Source: an uncultured Draconibacterium sp. (GTDB taxonomy: Bacteria; Bacteroidota; Bacteroidia; Bacteroidales; Prolixibacteraceae). From it: DNA of 64,000 bases. Where the stretch lies: assembly GCF_913063105.1 (NCBI RefSeq), contig NZ_CAJXYQ010000014.1, positions 62,001 to 126,000 of the forward strand. Direction: 5' to 3'. Positions 37,700 to 46,605 of the stretch are shown here, in pieces. Each line of letters starts with the position of its first letter. The first letter of the stretch is position 1. The notes beneath the pieces are model-generated. The model made no database searches, was not told where the DNA came from, and saw only the letters and a program-made list of their open reading frames with translations. The translations under genes and the position numbers were made by a program.

Positions 37700-39961
37700 T
37701 TATTGATTTTGTTCTTTGATTAGATTTAAGGCCGAACCGGCTTTAAACCACTCAATTTGTTGCTGATTATAAGTGTGATTCAGCTTTATTACATCTGATG
37801 AACCATCGGTATGTACTACCTCAAGGGTGAGCTGTTTGCCCGGAGCAAAATCAACTAAATCAACAAAGTTAAACGTATCATCTTCTTTAATCAGGTCGTA
37901 ATCGTTCTCGTTATCGAAAGTTAAACCCAGCATTCCCTGCTTTTTCAGGTTCGTTTCATGAATTCGCGCAAATGATTTTACAATTACTGCTTTAACTCCC
38001 AGATGACGGGGTTCCATTGCAGCATGTTCGCGCGATGATCCTTCGCCATAATTTTGGTCGCCAACCACAACAGTAGGAATACCTTCTGCTTTGTATTGGC
38101 GTTGAACGGCCGGTACCGCATCGTATTCACCGGTAAGCTGGTTTTTTACCTTGTTGGTTTCGCCGTTAAAAGCGTTAACAGCTCCAATCAGCATATTATT
38201 CGAAATGTTATCGAGGTGACCACGGAAACGTAACCACGGTCCGGCCATCGAAATGTGGTCGGTAGTGCATTTCCCCTGTGCTTTTATTAAAAGTTTGGCT
38301 CCAGCTATATTTTCTCCGTTCCAGGCTTCAAAAGGCGACAGCAGTTGCAAACGCTTTGATTCGGGCGAAACATTAACAACTACACCTGCGCCATCGGCTG
38401 CCGGTGCCTGGTAGCCCGGGTCTTCCACGTCAAAACCTTTTGAAGGTAATTCTTCGCCTGTAGGCAGGTCGAGTTTAACTTCAACTCCGTCTTTATTGGT
38501 AAGCGTATCGCTTGCCGGATTAAAATCCAAACGTCCGGCAATAGCCAGTGCAGTTACCAGTTCGGGTGATGTTACAAAGGCGTGGGTATTCGGGTTACCG
38601 TCTGCCCGTTTCGAGAAGTTACGGTTAAACGAATGTACAATTGTATTTTTTTCTCCTTTCTCAGCTCCGGGGCGTGCCCATTGGCCGATACACGGACCGC
38701 ACGCATTGGCAAATACCTTTCCGCCAATTTTCTCGAAGGTGTCGATAAACCCATCACGCTCGATGGTGTAACGCACCTGTTCCGATCCGGGAGTAACAGT
38801 AAATTCGGCTTTTGTTACCAAGCCTTTTTCTTCAGCTTGTTTGGCAATTGATGCAGCACGCGAAATGTCTTCGTAAGAAGAGTTGGTGCAGCTACCAATT
38901 AATCCAACCGATACTTCCATTGGCCAACCATTCGCTTCTGCTTCTGCTTTCATTTTTGAAACAGGCGTGGCACGGTCGGGAGTGAAAGGCCCGTTAATGT
39001 GTGGCTCCAGTTCCGAGAGGTTAATCTCAATAATTTCATCGTAGTATTTTTCAGGGTTGGCATACACCTCCTGGTCAGCATCAAGGTGTTCTTTTACACC
39101 ATTGGCCAGTTCAGCAACTTCAGCACGTCCGGTAGCCCGCAGGTAACGTTCCATACTTTCGTCGTAGGCAAAAATACTGGTGGTAGCACCAACTTCAGCG
39201 CCCATGTTACAAATGGTTCCTTTTCCTGTTGCCGAAAGCGATTTTGCGCCTTCACCAAAATATTCGATAATGGCCCCGGTACCACCTTTAACGGTAAGAA
39301 TTCCGGCCACTTTCAGAATCACATCTTTGGGTGCTGCCCAGCCACTTAATTTGCCGGTAAGTTTTACTCCGATCATTTTGGGCATTTTCAACTCCCAGGC
39401 CATTCCTGCCATAACATCAACGGCGTCGGCACCTCCTACACCAATGGCAACCATTCCAAGGCCACCCGCGTTAACGGTGTGCGAGTCGGTTCCAATCATC
39501 ATTCCACCGGGGAATGCATAGTTTTCCAAAACCACTTGGTGTATAATTCCTGCTCCGGGTTTCCAAAAACCTATTCCGTATTTATTAGAAACGGATTCCA
39601 GGAAATCAAAAACTTCCTTATTGGCATTTTTTGAAACTGACAGGTCGGTTTTTCCTTCCACCTGCGCCTGAATGAGGTGGTCGCAGTGTACCGTTGATGG
39701 TACTGCAGTTCGTTTTTTCCCGGAGTTAATAAATTGAAGCAAGGCCATTTGTGCAGTTGCATCCTGCATGGCTACCCGGTCGGGAGCAAAATCTACATAA
39801 TCTGCTCCTCGGTTAAAAGCAGCTAATTCCTGCGCTGCAAACAGGTGAGAATAAAGAATTTTTTCTGCGTAAGTCATTGGCTTATTCAGAACAGCTTTTG
39901 CTTTGCTAACCCTTTCAGGGAGTTCTGAATATACTTTTTTTACTAAGTCTAAATCAAACAT
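37700..39961 (-). CDS. acnA: Aconitate hydratase (mitochondrial-like type)
   Basis: 753 residues. It interconverts citrate and isocitrate through cis-aconitate, with a [4Fe-4S] cluster. Its three cluster cysteines are seen in [13 protein letters not shown] (near 358) and [10 protein letters not shown] (near 421 and 424). Also present are [14 protein letters not shown] and the swivel-domain motif [22 protein letters not shown], with the substrate-binding Arg/Ser. The length and order fit the mitochondrial-type enzyme rather than AcnB. First gene of the tricarboxylic block. Confidence 0.95.
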   Translation of the reverse strand: MFDLDLVKKVYSELPERVSKAKAVLNKPMTYAEKILYSHLFAAQELAAFNRGADYVDFAPDRVAMQDATAQMALLQFINSGKKRTAVPSTVHCDHLIQAQVEGKTDLSVSKNANKEVFDFLESVSNKYGIGFWKPGAGIIHQVVLENYAFPGGMMIGTDSHTVNAGGLGMVAIGVGGADAVDVMAGMAWELKMPKMIGVKLTGKLSGWAAPKDVILKVAGILTVKGGTGAIIEYFGEGAKSLSATGKGTICNMGAEVGATTSIFAYDESMERYLRATGRAEVAELANGVKEHLDADQEVYANPEKYYDEIIEINLSELEPHINGPFTPDRATPVSKMKAEAEANGWPMEVSVGLIGSCTNSSYEDISRAASIAKQAEEKGLVTKAEFTVTPGSEQVRYTIERDGFIDTFEKIGGKVFANACGPCIGQWARPGAEKGEKNTIVHSFNRNFSKRADGNPNTHAFVTSPELVTALAIAGRLDFNPASDTLTNKDGVEVKLDLPTGEELPSKGFDVEDPGYQAPAADGAGVVVNVSPESKRLQLLSPFEAWNGENIAGAKLLIKAQGKCTTDHISMAGPWLRFRGHLDNISNNMLIGAVNAFNGETNKVKNQLTGEYDAVPAVQRQYKAEGIPTVVVGDQNYGEGSSREHAAMEPRHLGVKAVIVKSFARIHETNLKKQGMLGLTFDNENDYDLIKEDDTFNFVDLVDFAPGKQLTLEVVHTDGSSDVIKLNHTYNQQQIEWFKAGSALNLIKEQNQ

Positions 39962-40260
39962 AAGAAATTTAGTTTTTTTGAAAATTGTCGGCGTATTATT
40001 ATGTCGCTTTTACTAACAATAAATATCGTGAAAAGTTGCATGAATTCCTATAGAAAATTACTATAGTGTTTCACTGAAATCGATATTCTGTTGCATTAAA
40101 TAAAAGATTTTATCTCCTGTGAGTTGGTAATAAATATCACATTGGCAAGCCATTTTTTACTGTTTAATAGAATGCTTTTTGAAAAGGTTAAATCCAGAAA
40201 CTGCATTTTAAAATTGTGCAAAACTTGTATATTTCACTTAGCCAGTGTGTTGATGGTGTT
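39962..40260. other. Intergenic region between the aconitase and crtI genes
   Basis: This 299-bp stretch holds the upstream region of aconitase and the end of the carotenoid transcript. I see no clear terminator or open frame. Confidence 0.4.
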
Positions 40261-41736
40261 TTATTTGTTGTTGGTTACAATTCGTTGATAGGCTAATTTA
40301 GAACTGATAATGGCCATTGGAATACCTGCTCCGGGAACAGTAGAGGCGCCCACATAAAAAACATTTTTAAATTTTTCATCGATATTACGGGGACGCATAA
40401 TGCCAATTTGGTTCATGCTGTGCGACAGGCCCAATCCGCTTCCCCGATGTAAGTTAAATTGTTGTTGCCATTCATATGGTGTATAAATGGTTCTGGAAAT
40501 AACATGTTTCTCAATGTTTTTGTCAATTCGTTTAGAAAAATCCTGTAGTATACTGTCTACAATTTCATCTTTATCAGACCAGTTTTGTTTAAAATATAAG
40601 TTGGGTACGGGGCAAACAAAAAACAGGCTCTCGCAACCCTGGGGAGCGCACTCCTCGTTGTGTTTTGATAAAACGTTTACATAATAGTAAGGTTTTTGCA
40701 GTGTACCCGGATTTTTCATCACATTTTCAGCGTAATCTTTATAATTGGTGCCGAGGTAATAGTTGTGGTGATTAACTTGTGGGAGCTTGCAATTTAACCC
40801 GATGTAAAAGGTAAGGTAACCCATTGTCCAGCTCATTTTATCGAGCTTTTCGGGTGCATATTTTCTGCGTTTAAAAATATTTCCTCTAAACCAGGCAGCA
40901 TCCGAGTTAATAACATAATAATCGGCTGTCCACGATTTGCCATTTTGGTCGGTTAATGCTTTCAAAGTGTCGTTTGACTTTTTAAAGTCTTTAATTTCAG
41001 TATTAAAATGGATGTGTACATTATCGTTTTTAAGTACTTCAACAAAACCTTCAATAATTTTATACATTCCCCCCTTTACGTTGAAATATCCATCGTGTTG
41101 AAATTCGGTGTATGATAGCAAGCTATAAATTCCCATGGTATCAAAGGGGGTGCGCCCAAGGAAAAATGCAACAAGAGATATGATTTGTTGGGCTTGTGCA
41201 GAGGAGAAGTAGTTGGTTACGTGCTTCCAGAAACTTTTGAACAACACTGGGATATGCACCGGGTTTACGCGCATTAAAGCCCATACATATCCGGCCAGCG
41301 AATCGAAATTTTGTTTGATAACGATGTCAACGGTATCGTGAAAAAGTGCTCCTGATTTTTTAATGTAACGCTCGAATTTTTCTTTAAAATCGGGTTCAAT
41401 GTCTGCAAATTGTTCAGCCAGTTTGTCAATATCTTTATACAAAAAATAGGTTTTATCGTCGCCTCTGAAATTTACCGTGTATAACGGATCGAGTTCTACG
41501 TACTCAAATGGCAGTTGAATACCACAATCCTGTGCAAATTCTTTAAACTCGTACGACATGCTAAAAAAACTGGGGCCGGTATCAAAAGTAAACCCGTCTT
41601 TTTTAATTTGGTTGAGCCTTCCGCCTGGCTGATTGTTTTTTTCCAGGATCTCAACCTGATAACCTGCTTTTACCAACCTGATTGCTGTGGCCAGCCCTCC
41701 GATGCCTGCACCAACTACCAAAACCTTCTTTTTCAT
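40261..41736 (-). CDS. crtI: Phytoene desaturase (CrtI family)
   Basis: 491 residues. The N-terminal FAD-binding dinucleotide fold is KVLVVGAGIGGLATAIRL with KNNQPGGRL following, and TFDTGPSFF marks the CrtI family. The C-terminal flavin motif (NVFYVGASTVPGAGIPMAIISSKLA) is the bacterial-type phytoene desaturase signature. It introduces double bonds in phytoene to form lycopene or similar. CrtD-type or ketolase relatives have the same fold; the cluster lacks another desaturase, so the main phytoene desaturase is favoured. It lies 74 bp after the TPR gene, behind a paired motif that may be its own operator. Confidence 0.92.
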   Translation of the reverse strand: MKKKVLVVGAGIGGLATAIRLVKAGYQVEILEKNNQPGGRLNQIKKDGFTFDTGPSFFSMSYEFKEFAQDCGIQLPFEYVELDPLYTVNFRGDDKTYFLYKDIDKLAEQFADIEPDFKEKFERYIKKSGALFHDTVDIVIKQNFDSLAGYVWALMRVNPVHIPVLFKSFWKHVTNYFSSAQAQQIISLVAFFLGRTPFDTMGIYSLLSYTEFQHDGYFNVKGGMYKIIEGFVEVLKNDNVHIHFNTEIKDFKKSNDTLKALTDQNGKSWTADYYVINSDAAWFRGNIFKRRKYAPEKLDKMSWTMGYLTFYIGLNCKLPQVNHHNYYLGTNYKDYAENVMKNPGTLQKPYYYVNVLSKHNEECAPQGCESLFFVCPVPNLYFKQNWSDKDEIVDSILQDFSKRIDKNIEKHVISRTIYTPYEWQQQFNLHRGSGLGLSHSMNQIGIMRPRNIDEKFKNVFYVGASTVPGAGIPMAIISSKLAYQRIVTNNK

Positions 41737-41768
41737 TTCGTTAAAATTGTTTTCTTCAGTTGCATTAG

Positions 41769-41814
41769 ATGAAACGCGCGATGAATTTTAATATGCCTTT
41801 CATGCTCGTTTCAT
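41769..41814 (-). promoter_or_regulatory. Inverted pair of the ATGAAACG motif upstream of crtI
   Basis: On the minus strand ATGAAACGAGCATGAA (41799-41814) faces TTCATCGCGCGTTTCAT (41769-41785), making a near-perfect inverted repeat with a 13-bp spacer. The 14-mer ATGAAACGAGCATG is identical to one upstream of the methyltransferase gene. It overlaps the stop codon of the TPR gene and ends 32 bp before crtI. Confidence 0.6.
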
Positions 41815-42554
41815 TTTTCTGCCAGTTTTGTTTTTATATTCGGATATAGTTCGTCTTTCACCCATTGAAAATCCGGGGCAATTTTTAATACCTTTTCATA
41901 AATAGCTTTTGCTTTTTCGTATTCTTCCATCTCTTCATACGATTGCCCTGTTGTACTAAGTAAACTCAAATAATTCCAATCGTTTTTTAGTGAATCAGGT
42001 TCTTTTTCCATCAGTTTTATAGCCATTAAAAAATGCTCGATGGCTACTTTTTTCGACCCGCCAAATACTGCCGGCATATAAAAATAGGTATTTCCGTATT
42101 GTATGTGTGCAAAAGGCAGCTTGTTATTTAGTTGTAATGCCTGGTTTACATGTTTTACACACTGCCGACCCAATACCGGTGCTTTAAATGGATGAATGCC
42201 AATTTTAAATCCGTAAAAAGCAGCCTTGTAGGCATGGATAACAGCAGGGGGAAAACTTTGTTCTTCCAATACGGCGAGGTTGTTTTGAGCCAGATCAAGA
42301 TACGTTTTGGCGGCTTGTTTGTTTCGCATACCGAGACAATAGCCAATGTAACCGTATTGGTAGTTAACCAGTTCGATAAGATAGGTTGTGTCGCGGCTTT
42401 TATTTAACTCCATACTGTCCATTACGGTTTTCCAGTTATCCATGCGGTTGCTTGTATAAGCCCGGTATATTTTATCTTTATTTGTTGCCCTCGAAAAACC
42501 AGACATTGCAACAATAAGGAGCAGAATTACTATGAAATGTTTCGTCCTTTCCAT
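41811..42554 (-). CDS. TPR-repeat periplasmic or secreted protein within the carotenoid cluster
   Basis: 247 residues with a signal peptide (HFIVILLLIVAMSGFSRA). TPR-like helix pairs are seen at residues ~150-235, most clearly QSYEEMEEYEKAKAIYEKVLKIAPDF. It has no catalytic motif. The gene starts inside the 3' end of the glycosyltransferase gene (25-bp overlap), so it is translationally linked with it, but a direct role in pigment synthesis is not known. It may help assemble or locate the enzymes at the membrane, which is inference. Confidence 0.75.
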   Translation of the reverse strand: MERTKHFIVILLLIVAMSGFSRATNKDKIYRAYTSNRMDNWKTVMDSMELNKSRDTTYLIELVNYQYGYIGYCLGMRNKQAAKTYLDLAQNNLAVLEEQSFPPAVIHAYKAAFYGFKIGIHPFKAPVLGRQCVKHVNQALQLNNKLPFAHIQYGNTYFYMPAVFGGSKKVAIEHFLMAIKLMEKEPDSLKNDWNYLSLLSTTGQSYEEMEEYEKAKAIYEKVLKIAPDFQWVKDELYPNIKTKLAEK

Positions 42555-43621
42555 GTAAACGACTTATTTGTTTTATTTCGAAATGCTGTTGCAATGAATA
42601 TACCCAGGCTTATTTGTTGCGGAATTATTAGCAGTACGTTCTTTGCTGCATTTTGCCGGCTCGTTAAACTTACCAAAATACGAATGGATAGAAAAATAAT
42701 AAAATAGGTAAGCATCAAAGATTTGGGCATGGCAAGCACTACCGGAATAAATCCGAAGGTGGTAATAAGCCAGAATAAAACAGCGAGAACTGCTGAGTTG
42801 CCAAAAAACATGATAACATTTTTTGAGAACCCGTTCACCGCCTCAGAAAAAGAACCGTACATGTGGCAAGCAATGTTGTTGTTTCCCTGTAAACAGGCAA
42901 TTTTAATTTTGTTCTGTTTTAAATACTGAGCAATGGCAATATCTTCAACCTTGTTATTACAAAAAGTAGCATGCGGTTGGTGCTTCCGATAGGTTTGGGC
43001 GTTAAAAAGCATAAACTGGCCATTTGCCGCTGCCATTGAAACAAAAGGAAGTACCCGAACAAAAATTAGCGGTAAAAGAGACAGCAGAATGAAGGTCATA
43101 TTAGGAACAGTTATGTATTCGCCCCAGGTGCGCATTTTTTGTTTTGGGAAAATTGATAGGAGCCCTAATTTGTACCTCTGCATTTTTTGTAGTGTTGAAG
43201 TGAGAATATTGCCAGCTATGCGCACATCGGCATCAAGAAAAAGCAGATAGTCTCCTTTTGCTTTTTGTGCCAAACTATAACATCCATAATTTTTACCCAG
43301 CCATCCATCGGGCAGTCCTGAAGAATTCACGAGATGAATTCTTTTGTCATTCTGTGCAGCATTTTTTACCTGTTCGGCCGTCCTGTCAACCGACTGGTCA
43401 TTAAAAACCAAAATTTCAAAATTTTGATAATTCTGCTGCAGGATATCATTTAACAAAAGGCCAATATTTTCTTCTTCGTTGCGGGCCGGAATTAAAATAG
43501 AAACCAAAGGATAGTTTTGTTCGGATTGGGCCCTTAACGGCTGGCTGAAAAAGGTATTAATTAAGACAACCCAAAGTTGTAATGCGGTAAAAATTAATAT
43601 GATCCAGGCTGCTATAATCAT
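42530..43621 (-). CDS. cruG: Family 2 glycosyltransferase, CruG-like
   Basis: 363 residues. An N-terminal membrane segment, then a GT-A domain: SILIPARNEEENI, LVFNDQSVDRT, LGKNYGCYSLAQKAKGDYLLFLDADVR with the DxD motif at 130-132, and the EDIAIAQYLK acidic motif. Three or so C-terminal membrane segments follow. Because it lies close to cruF, it is probably the carotenoid glycosyltransferase CruG, which adds sugar to the hydroxyl made by CruF; staphyloxanthin CrtQ is the other option in the same superfamily. Four base pairs separate it from the acyltransferase. Confidence 0.75.
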   Translation of the reverse strand: MIIAAWIILIFTALQLWVVLINTFFSQPLRAQSEQNYPLVSILIPARNEEENIGLLLNDILQQNYQNFEILVFNDQSVDRTAEQVKNAAQNDKRIHLVNSSGLPDGWLGKNYGCYSLAQKAKGDYLLFLDADVRIAGNILTSTLQKMQRYKLGLLSIFPKQKMRTWGEYITVPNMTFILLSLLPLIFVRVLPFVSMAAANGQFMLFNAQTYRKHQPHATFCNNKVEDIAIAQYLKQNKIKIACLQGNNNIACHMYGSFSEAVNGFSKNVIMFFGNSAVLAVLFWLITTFGFIPVVLAMPKSLMLTYFIIFLSIRILVSLTSRQNAAKNVLLIIPQQISLGIFIATAFRNKTNKSFTWKGRNIS

Positions 43622-43625
43622 TTAG

Positions 43626-44246
43626 CTATTCGGATTTTTGCGCCTGCGTATTCAGGCATTGTTGATAAAATTGGTTGTAGGATTTTTCGATTAATTCTAC
43701 CTTTTTCGTGCCCAAATAAGTGCCGACATAAAAATAAGCCTGAGGCCTGGCAGTAGATAAGTAATCGACAAAGTTGGCCTGAAATATTATCTGAATTTCA
43801 TTTTTTGTTCGTTCCAATATTTTTTGAATACCTTTTTCGAAAACAAAGCTGTTTTTGTGCATGCTGTTTATTTTTCCTTGTGGAAACATAAGCACCAGGT
43901 TGTTTGTATTGCCCAATAATTCGGCCGTGTAATCAAGTGTTTCAATAATTGTCCTCGATTGCTTTTTTACAGAAAAACCACCGGTATACTGAAAAAACCA
44001 GTTTTTTCGAAGCTCTTCTTCCAGCATCATAAAATGGTATTTTCTTTTAAATAATTGTTGATTGGTGTATAAGGTCCATATGCCATCCCACCAGCTAATA
44101 TGGTTGCAAATTAGCAGAACAGGCAGCCCGTTGTCGTGCACCTTTCCAACGACAGAAAAGGACTGAAAACTTCGTTTCATTTTCCAAAGTACATAATACC
44201 TGAAAAACGGATCGAGGAAAAAATGATGTTTTGCCTTGATAATCAA
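43626..44246 (-). CDS. PlsC-family acyltransferase in the carotenoid cluster
   Basis: 206 residues. NHISWWD (His49, Asp54) is the HX4D catalytic motif of glycerol-3-phosphate acyltransferase-like enzymes, with MFPQGKINS as the second conserved motif (FPxG). It lies between cruF and the glycosyltransferase with 4-bp spacers on both sides, so an acyl transfer to the carotenoid sugar is plausible, by analogy with the acyltransferase step in staphyloxanthin or thermozeaxanthin synthesis. It could instead be an ordinary lysophosphatidate acyltransferase. Confidence 0.75.
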   Translation of the reverse strand: MIIKAKHHFFLDPFFRYYVLWKMKRSFQSFSVVGKVHDNGLPVLLICNHISWWDGIWTLYTNQQLFKRKYHFMMLEEELRKNWFFQYTGGFSVKKQSRTIIETLDYTAELLGNTNNLVLMFPQGKINSMHKNSFVFEKGIQKILERTKNEIQIIFQANFVDYLSTARPQAYFYVGTYLGTKKVELIEKSYNQFYQQCLNTQAQKSE

Positions 44247-44250
44247 AATT

Positions 44251-44913
44251 TTAATTTAAAGTTAGTAGTAGCAGTAAAAAAAATACCGCCTGAATTACAA
44301 ATACATATGGTGCTATTTTATTTTTTGTGTTTATTCTAAACAGGTGTAAAAGAGCGGAAAAAGAAAGTCCTAATAAGAACCATACGAGGTAATTCTGTAG
44401 TGGAATATTTGCTGTTGAAAAACTCCACATTGCTATTTTGGGCGCCACCTGTTCTAATAAGATGTCGTAAAGTAACAGAAGAGATGCCGCCCCTGTAACT
44501 TTTATTAGCGGATGGCAATTGATTTGTTGCATAATTGCGTTTGATGTATAAACCAGCAACAACCAGTTTAGCCCAATAATCAGCGGGGTATTGGCTACCT
44601 TTATACCAAGGCCGTGTCCGTATTTGTATTCTCCAAAGATGATTCCGGTTTGTACACCTATTAATTCAATAAAAAAACTGAGCACATAAATGAGAAGGAA
44701 AATTAATACCGTTGTTTTTGAAAAAGTAGCATGAAAAAACGCTACAAAAAAGCTGCTTAATAACAAGGCGAACGGGGTTAAACGAATAAAAAAGGACTGG
44801 CTAGCAGAAAGGGACAAGCCAAGCACGCCAACGGTATAAAATACAACTAAAAAGAATACCACATAGTTAAAATGTGATTGTATTGTTGCTGCTATTTTTT
44901 TTGGGTTAATCAT
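44251..44913 (-). CDS. cruF: CruF-type carotenoid 1',2'-hydratase (DUF422)
   Basis: 220 residues, strongly hydrophobic with about seven membrane segments. The middle, GVQTGIIFGEYKYGHGLGIKVANTPLIIGLNWLLLVYT, matches the DUF422/CruF carotenoid hydratase family, and LLLYDILLEQVAPKIAMWSF carries its second conserved block. The enzyme hydrates the psi-end to give a 1'-hydroxyl group. It overlaps the lycopene cyclase gene by 8 bp, so the two are made together, and stands next to a glycosyltransferase, the cyanobacterial-type CruF-CruG arrangement. Confidence 0.88.
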   Translation of the reverse strand: MINPKKIAATIQSHFNYVVFFLVVFYTVGVLGLSLSASQSFFIRLTPFALLLSSFFVAFFHATFSKTTVLIFLLIYVLSFFIELIGVQTGIIFGEYKYGHGLGIKVANTPLIIGLNWLLLVYTSNAIMQQINCHPLIKVTGAASLLLLYDILLEQVAPKIAMWSFSTANIPLQNYLVWFLLGLSFSALLHLFRINTKNKIAPYVFVIQAVFFLLLLLTLN

Positions 44914-45598
44914 TCCGCTTTTCTATTTTAGAAAATTGTTCAATTAGTAGCAAGTTGCACAAAATCATGCTAAAAGCATAGGCAAAATCTTCAATCGGAA
45001 TGGTAAAAAAGCGCCATCCCATATTTTCATTGTCATTATACCAAACCACTTCTTCAGCAATAAAAGAACCTGTTAGAATTCCATTCACCAGCAGAAATGG
45101 CACCAGGATTACGAGAAATGTAATAAAAAATGAACGGGGTATTTCGCTCTTACTTATTAGCGCCAATATGAGCACAACGGCCAGTTTTAAAGCAATATAA
45201 AAGGTATAGGTTTTATCGGTATTAATAATGGCAATTGCAAGGCAAAAAAGAAGAAAGGCCACCATCAGGGTTTTAGTTAAATACGAATTTAACCTGAGTT
45301 TTGGAAAGTATTCGAGAATTGATTCGTGCAAAAATAGGCTTGCGTATGGAACTACAATAAAAAACAAAATCTCTTCAAGTGGCAACGAGAATAAATTTGA
45401 GCCGGATAAATACCTTGGATTGAAGCCCCAGACTTGTTGTTTGGTAAAACGTATATCAAAAGCAATATACAGCCCAGCCACAAGCAGAATTGCCGGCAAA
45501 ACCTTGTTCCAACGTTTGTAAAACTGAAGTCGTTTATCAAAACTCAGTGCAATTGGAAAAATACCTGTAGCTGTAAGTAGTATAAAATATAGTGACAT
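44906..45598 (-). CDS. crtY: CrtYcd-type lycopene cyclase (fused)
   Basis: 230 residues, with about seven hydrophobic segments. It has two related halves: PLEEILFF (with the acidic pair at 75-76) in the first and IPIEDFAYAF near the C-terminus in the second. This is the fused form of the heterodimeric (CrtYc/CrtYd) cyclase found in Bacteroidota and fungi/archaea, unlike the flavoprotein CrtY of proteobacteria. It forms a beta-ionone ring on lycopene or gamma-carotene. It starts directly after the crtZ stop. Confidence 0.92.
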   Translation of the reverse strand: MSLYFILLTATGIFPIALSFDKRLQFYKRWNKVLPAILLVAGLYIAFDIRFTKQQVWGFNPRYLSGSNLFSLPLEEILFFIVVPYASLFLHESILEYFPKLRLNSYLTKTLMVAFLLFCLAIAIINTDKTYTFYIALKLAVVLILALISKSEIPRSFFITFLVILVPFLLVNGILTGSFIAEEVVWYNDNENMGWRFFTIPIEDFAYAFSMILCNLLLIEQFSKIEKRND

Positions 45599-46072
45599 TT
45601 ATTTTTTTAAGAATCGGAATTGAAAGAGCAATAATCCATAATTATCAAAATCATGTATGTTTTTTCCCCTGTGGTGAGCAAGGTGTGCCTTTTGGACTGC
45701 TTTTAAATAGCGGTTTGTGGTGTGAATAAGAAACGGAATATGCAGCCGTTGATGTATCATTACATCGTGCAACAGAAAGTAGGTGAGGCCATAGGCGCTA
45801 ATCCCAATTCCCAAAGCAATTAAGGCCTGCAGGTTAAATAAAAAGCCGATAAGCAAAACAATAATTGCAGGAAGCGCATAAACCAGGAAGAAGTAGTCGT
45901 TTTTCTCGAAACCCGGTTTATAAAGTTCGGTTTGCGATGCATTTTTTTTATGATCGTTTATATGGTGATCGCGGTGCCATTTCCATAAAAAACCATGCAT
46001 AACATATTTATGGTTCGACCAGGCCACAAATTCCATAAAACAAAAAGCAATAATGGCAATTACGATATTCAC
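45599..46072 (-). CDS. crtZ: Beta-carotene hydroxylase (CrtZ)
   Basis: 157 residues. The eight or more His ligands of the non-haem di-iron hydroxylase family lie in four motifs: HKYVMHG at 21-27, HRDHH at 33-37, HDVMIHQR near 101-108 and HLAHH near 129-133. About three to four membrane segments lie between them. It places a 3-hydroxyl on the beta-ionone ring. Spacing to idi is 2 bp and to crtYcd 0 bp. Confidence 0.93.
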   Translation of the reverse strand: MNIVIAIIAFCFMEFVAWSNHKYVMHGFLWKWHRDHHINDHKKNASQTELYKPGFEKNDYFFLVYALPAIIVLLIGFLFNLQALIALGIGISAYGLTYFLLHDVMIHQRLHIPFLIHTTNRYLKAVQKAHLAHHRGKNIHDFDNYGLLLFQFRFLKK

Positions 46073-46074
46073 TG

Positions 46075-46605
46075 CTACTGATTTAAATATTCATTTACAC
46101 GTTTATATATTTTTCTGAACCACACGGTGTAATTATCCGGATTTTGAATTATTTCCTTATCCAGTTGATCGAAATCAATGTATTTCCACGCAAAAACCTC
46201 GTCGGCATCAGGTGTTGGAGTTTCATCGCTTTGCCCAATAAATACATGATCCAATTCGTGTTCCGTTAGTTCATTCTCCAGTACTTCCTTATAGGTAAAA
46301 TCAAATATCTTCTTTAGGCCGGTTGCCATTCCCATTTCTTCCCTTAGGCGGCGGTTGGCTGCCTCTATTGAATCTTCCGAGGGAAAAGGGTGACTGCAAC
46401 AAGTGTTGCTCCAAAGTCCGCTTGAGTGGTATTTATTGAAGGCACGTTGTTGCAAAAGCCATTGGCCTTTTGTGTTAACGATAAAAACAGAGATAGCCCG
46501 GTGAAGCTCCCCTTTTACATGTGCTTCCATTTTTCCCATCTCGCCAAGCACCTGGTCGTTTTTGTCAACCAGAATAACCTTTTCCATTTTGTTTTTATTC
46601 GTCAT
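46075..46605 (-). CDS. idi: Isopentenyl-diphosphate delta-isomerase, type 1
   Basis: 176 residues. It interconverts isopentenyl and dimethylallyl diphosphate. The metal and catalytic region SGLWSNTCCSHPFPSED (Cys69/Cys70 with His) and the Nudix helix AANRRLREEMG are intact, and the YKEVLENELTEHELDHVF segment carries the second Glu. The start overlaps the crtB stop in an ATGA, which supports this ATG over an in-frame ATG six codons later. It feeds precursors into the pigment pathway. Confidence 0.94.
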   Translation of the reverse strand: MTNKNKMEKVILVDKNDQVLGEMGKMEAHVKGELHRAISVFIVNTKGQWLLQQRAFNKYHSSGLWSNTCCSHPFPSEDSIEAANRRLREEMGMATGLKKIFDFTYKEVLENELTEHELDHVFIGQSDETPTPDADEVFAWKYIDFDQLDKEIIQNPDNYTVWFRKIYKRVNEYLNQ

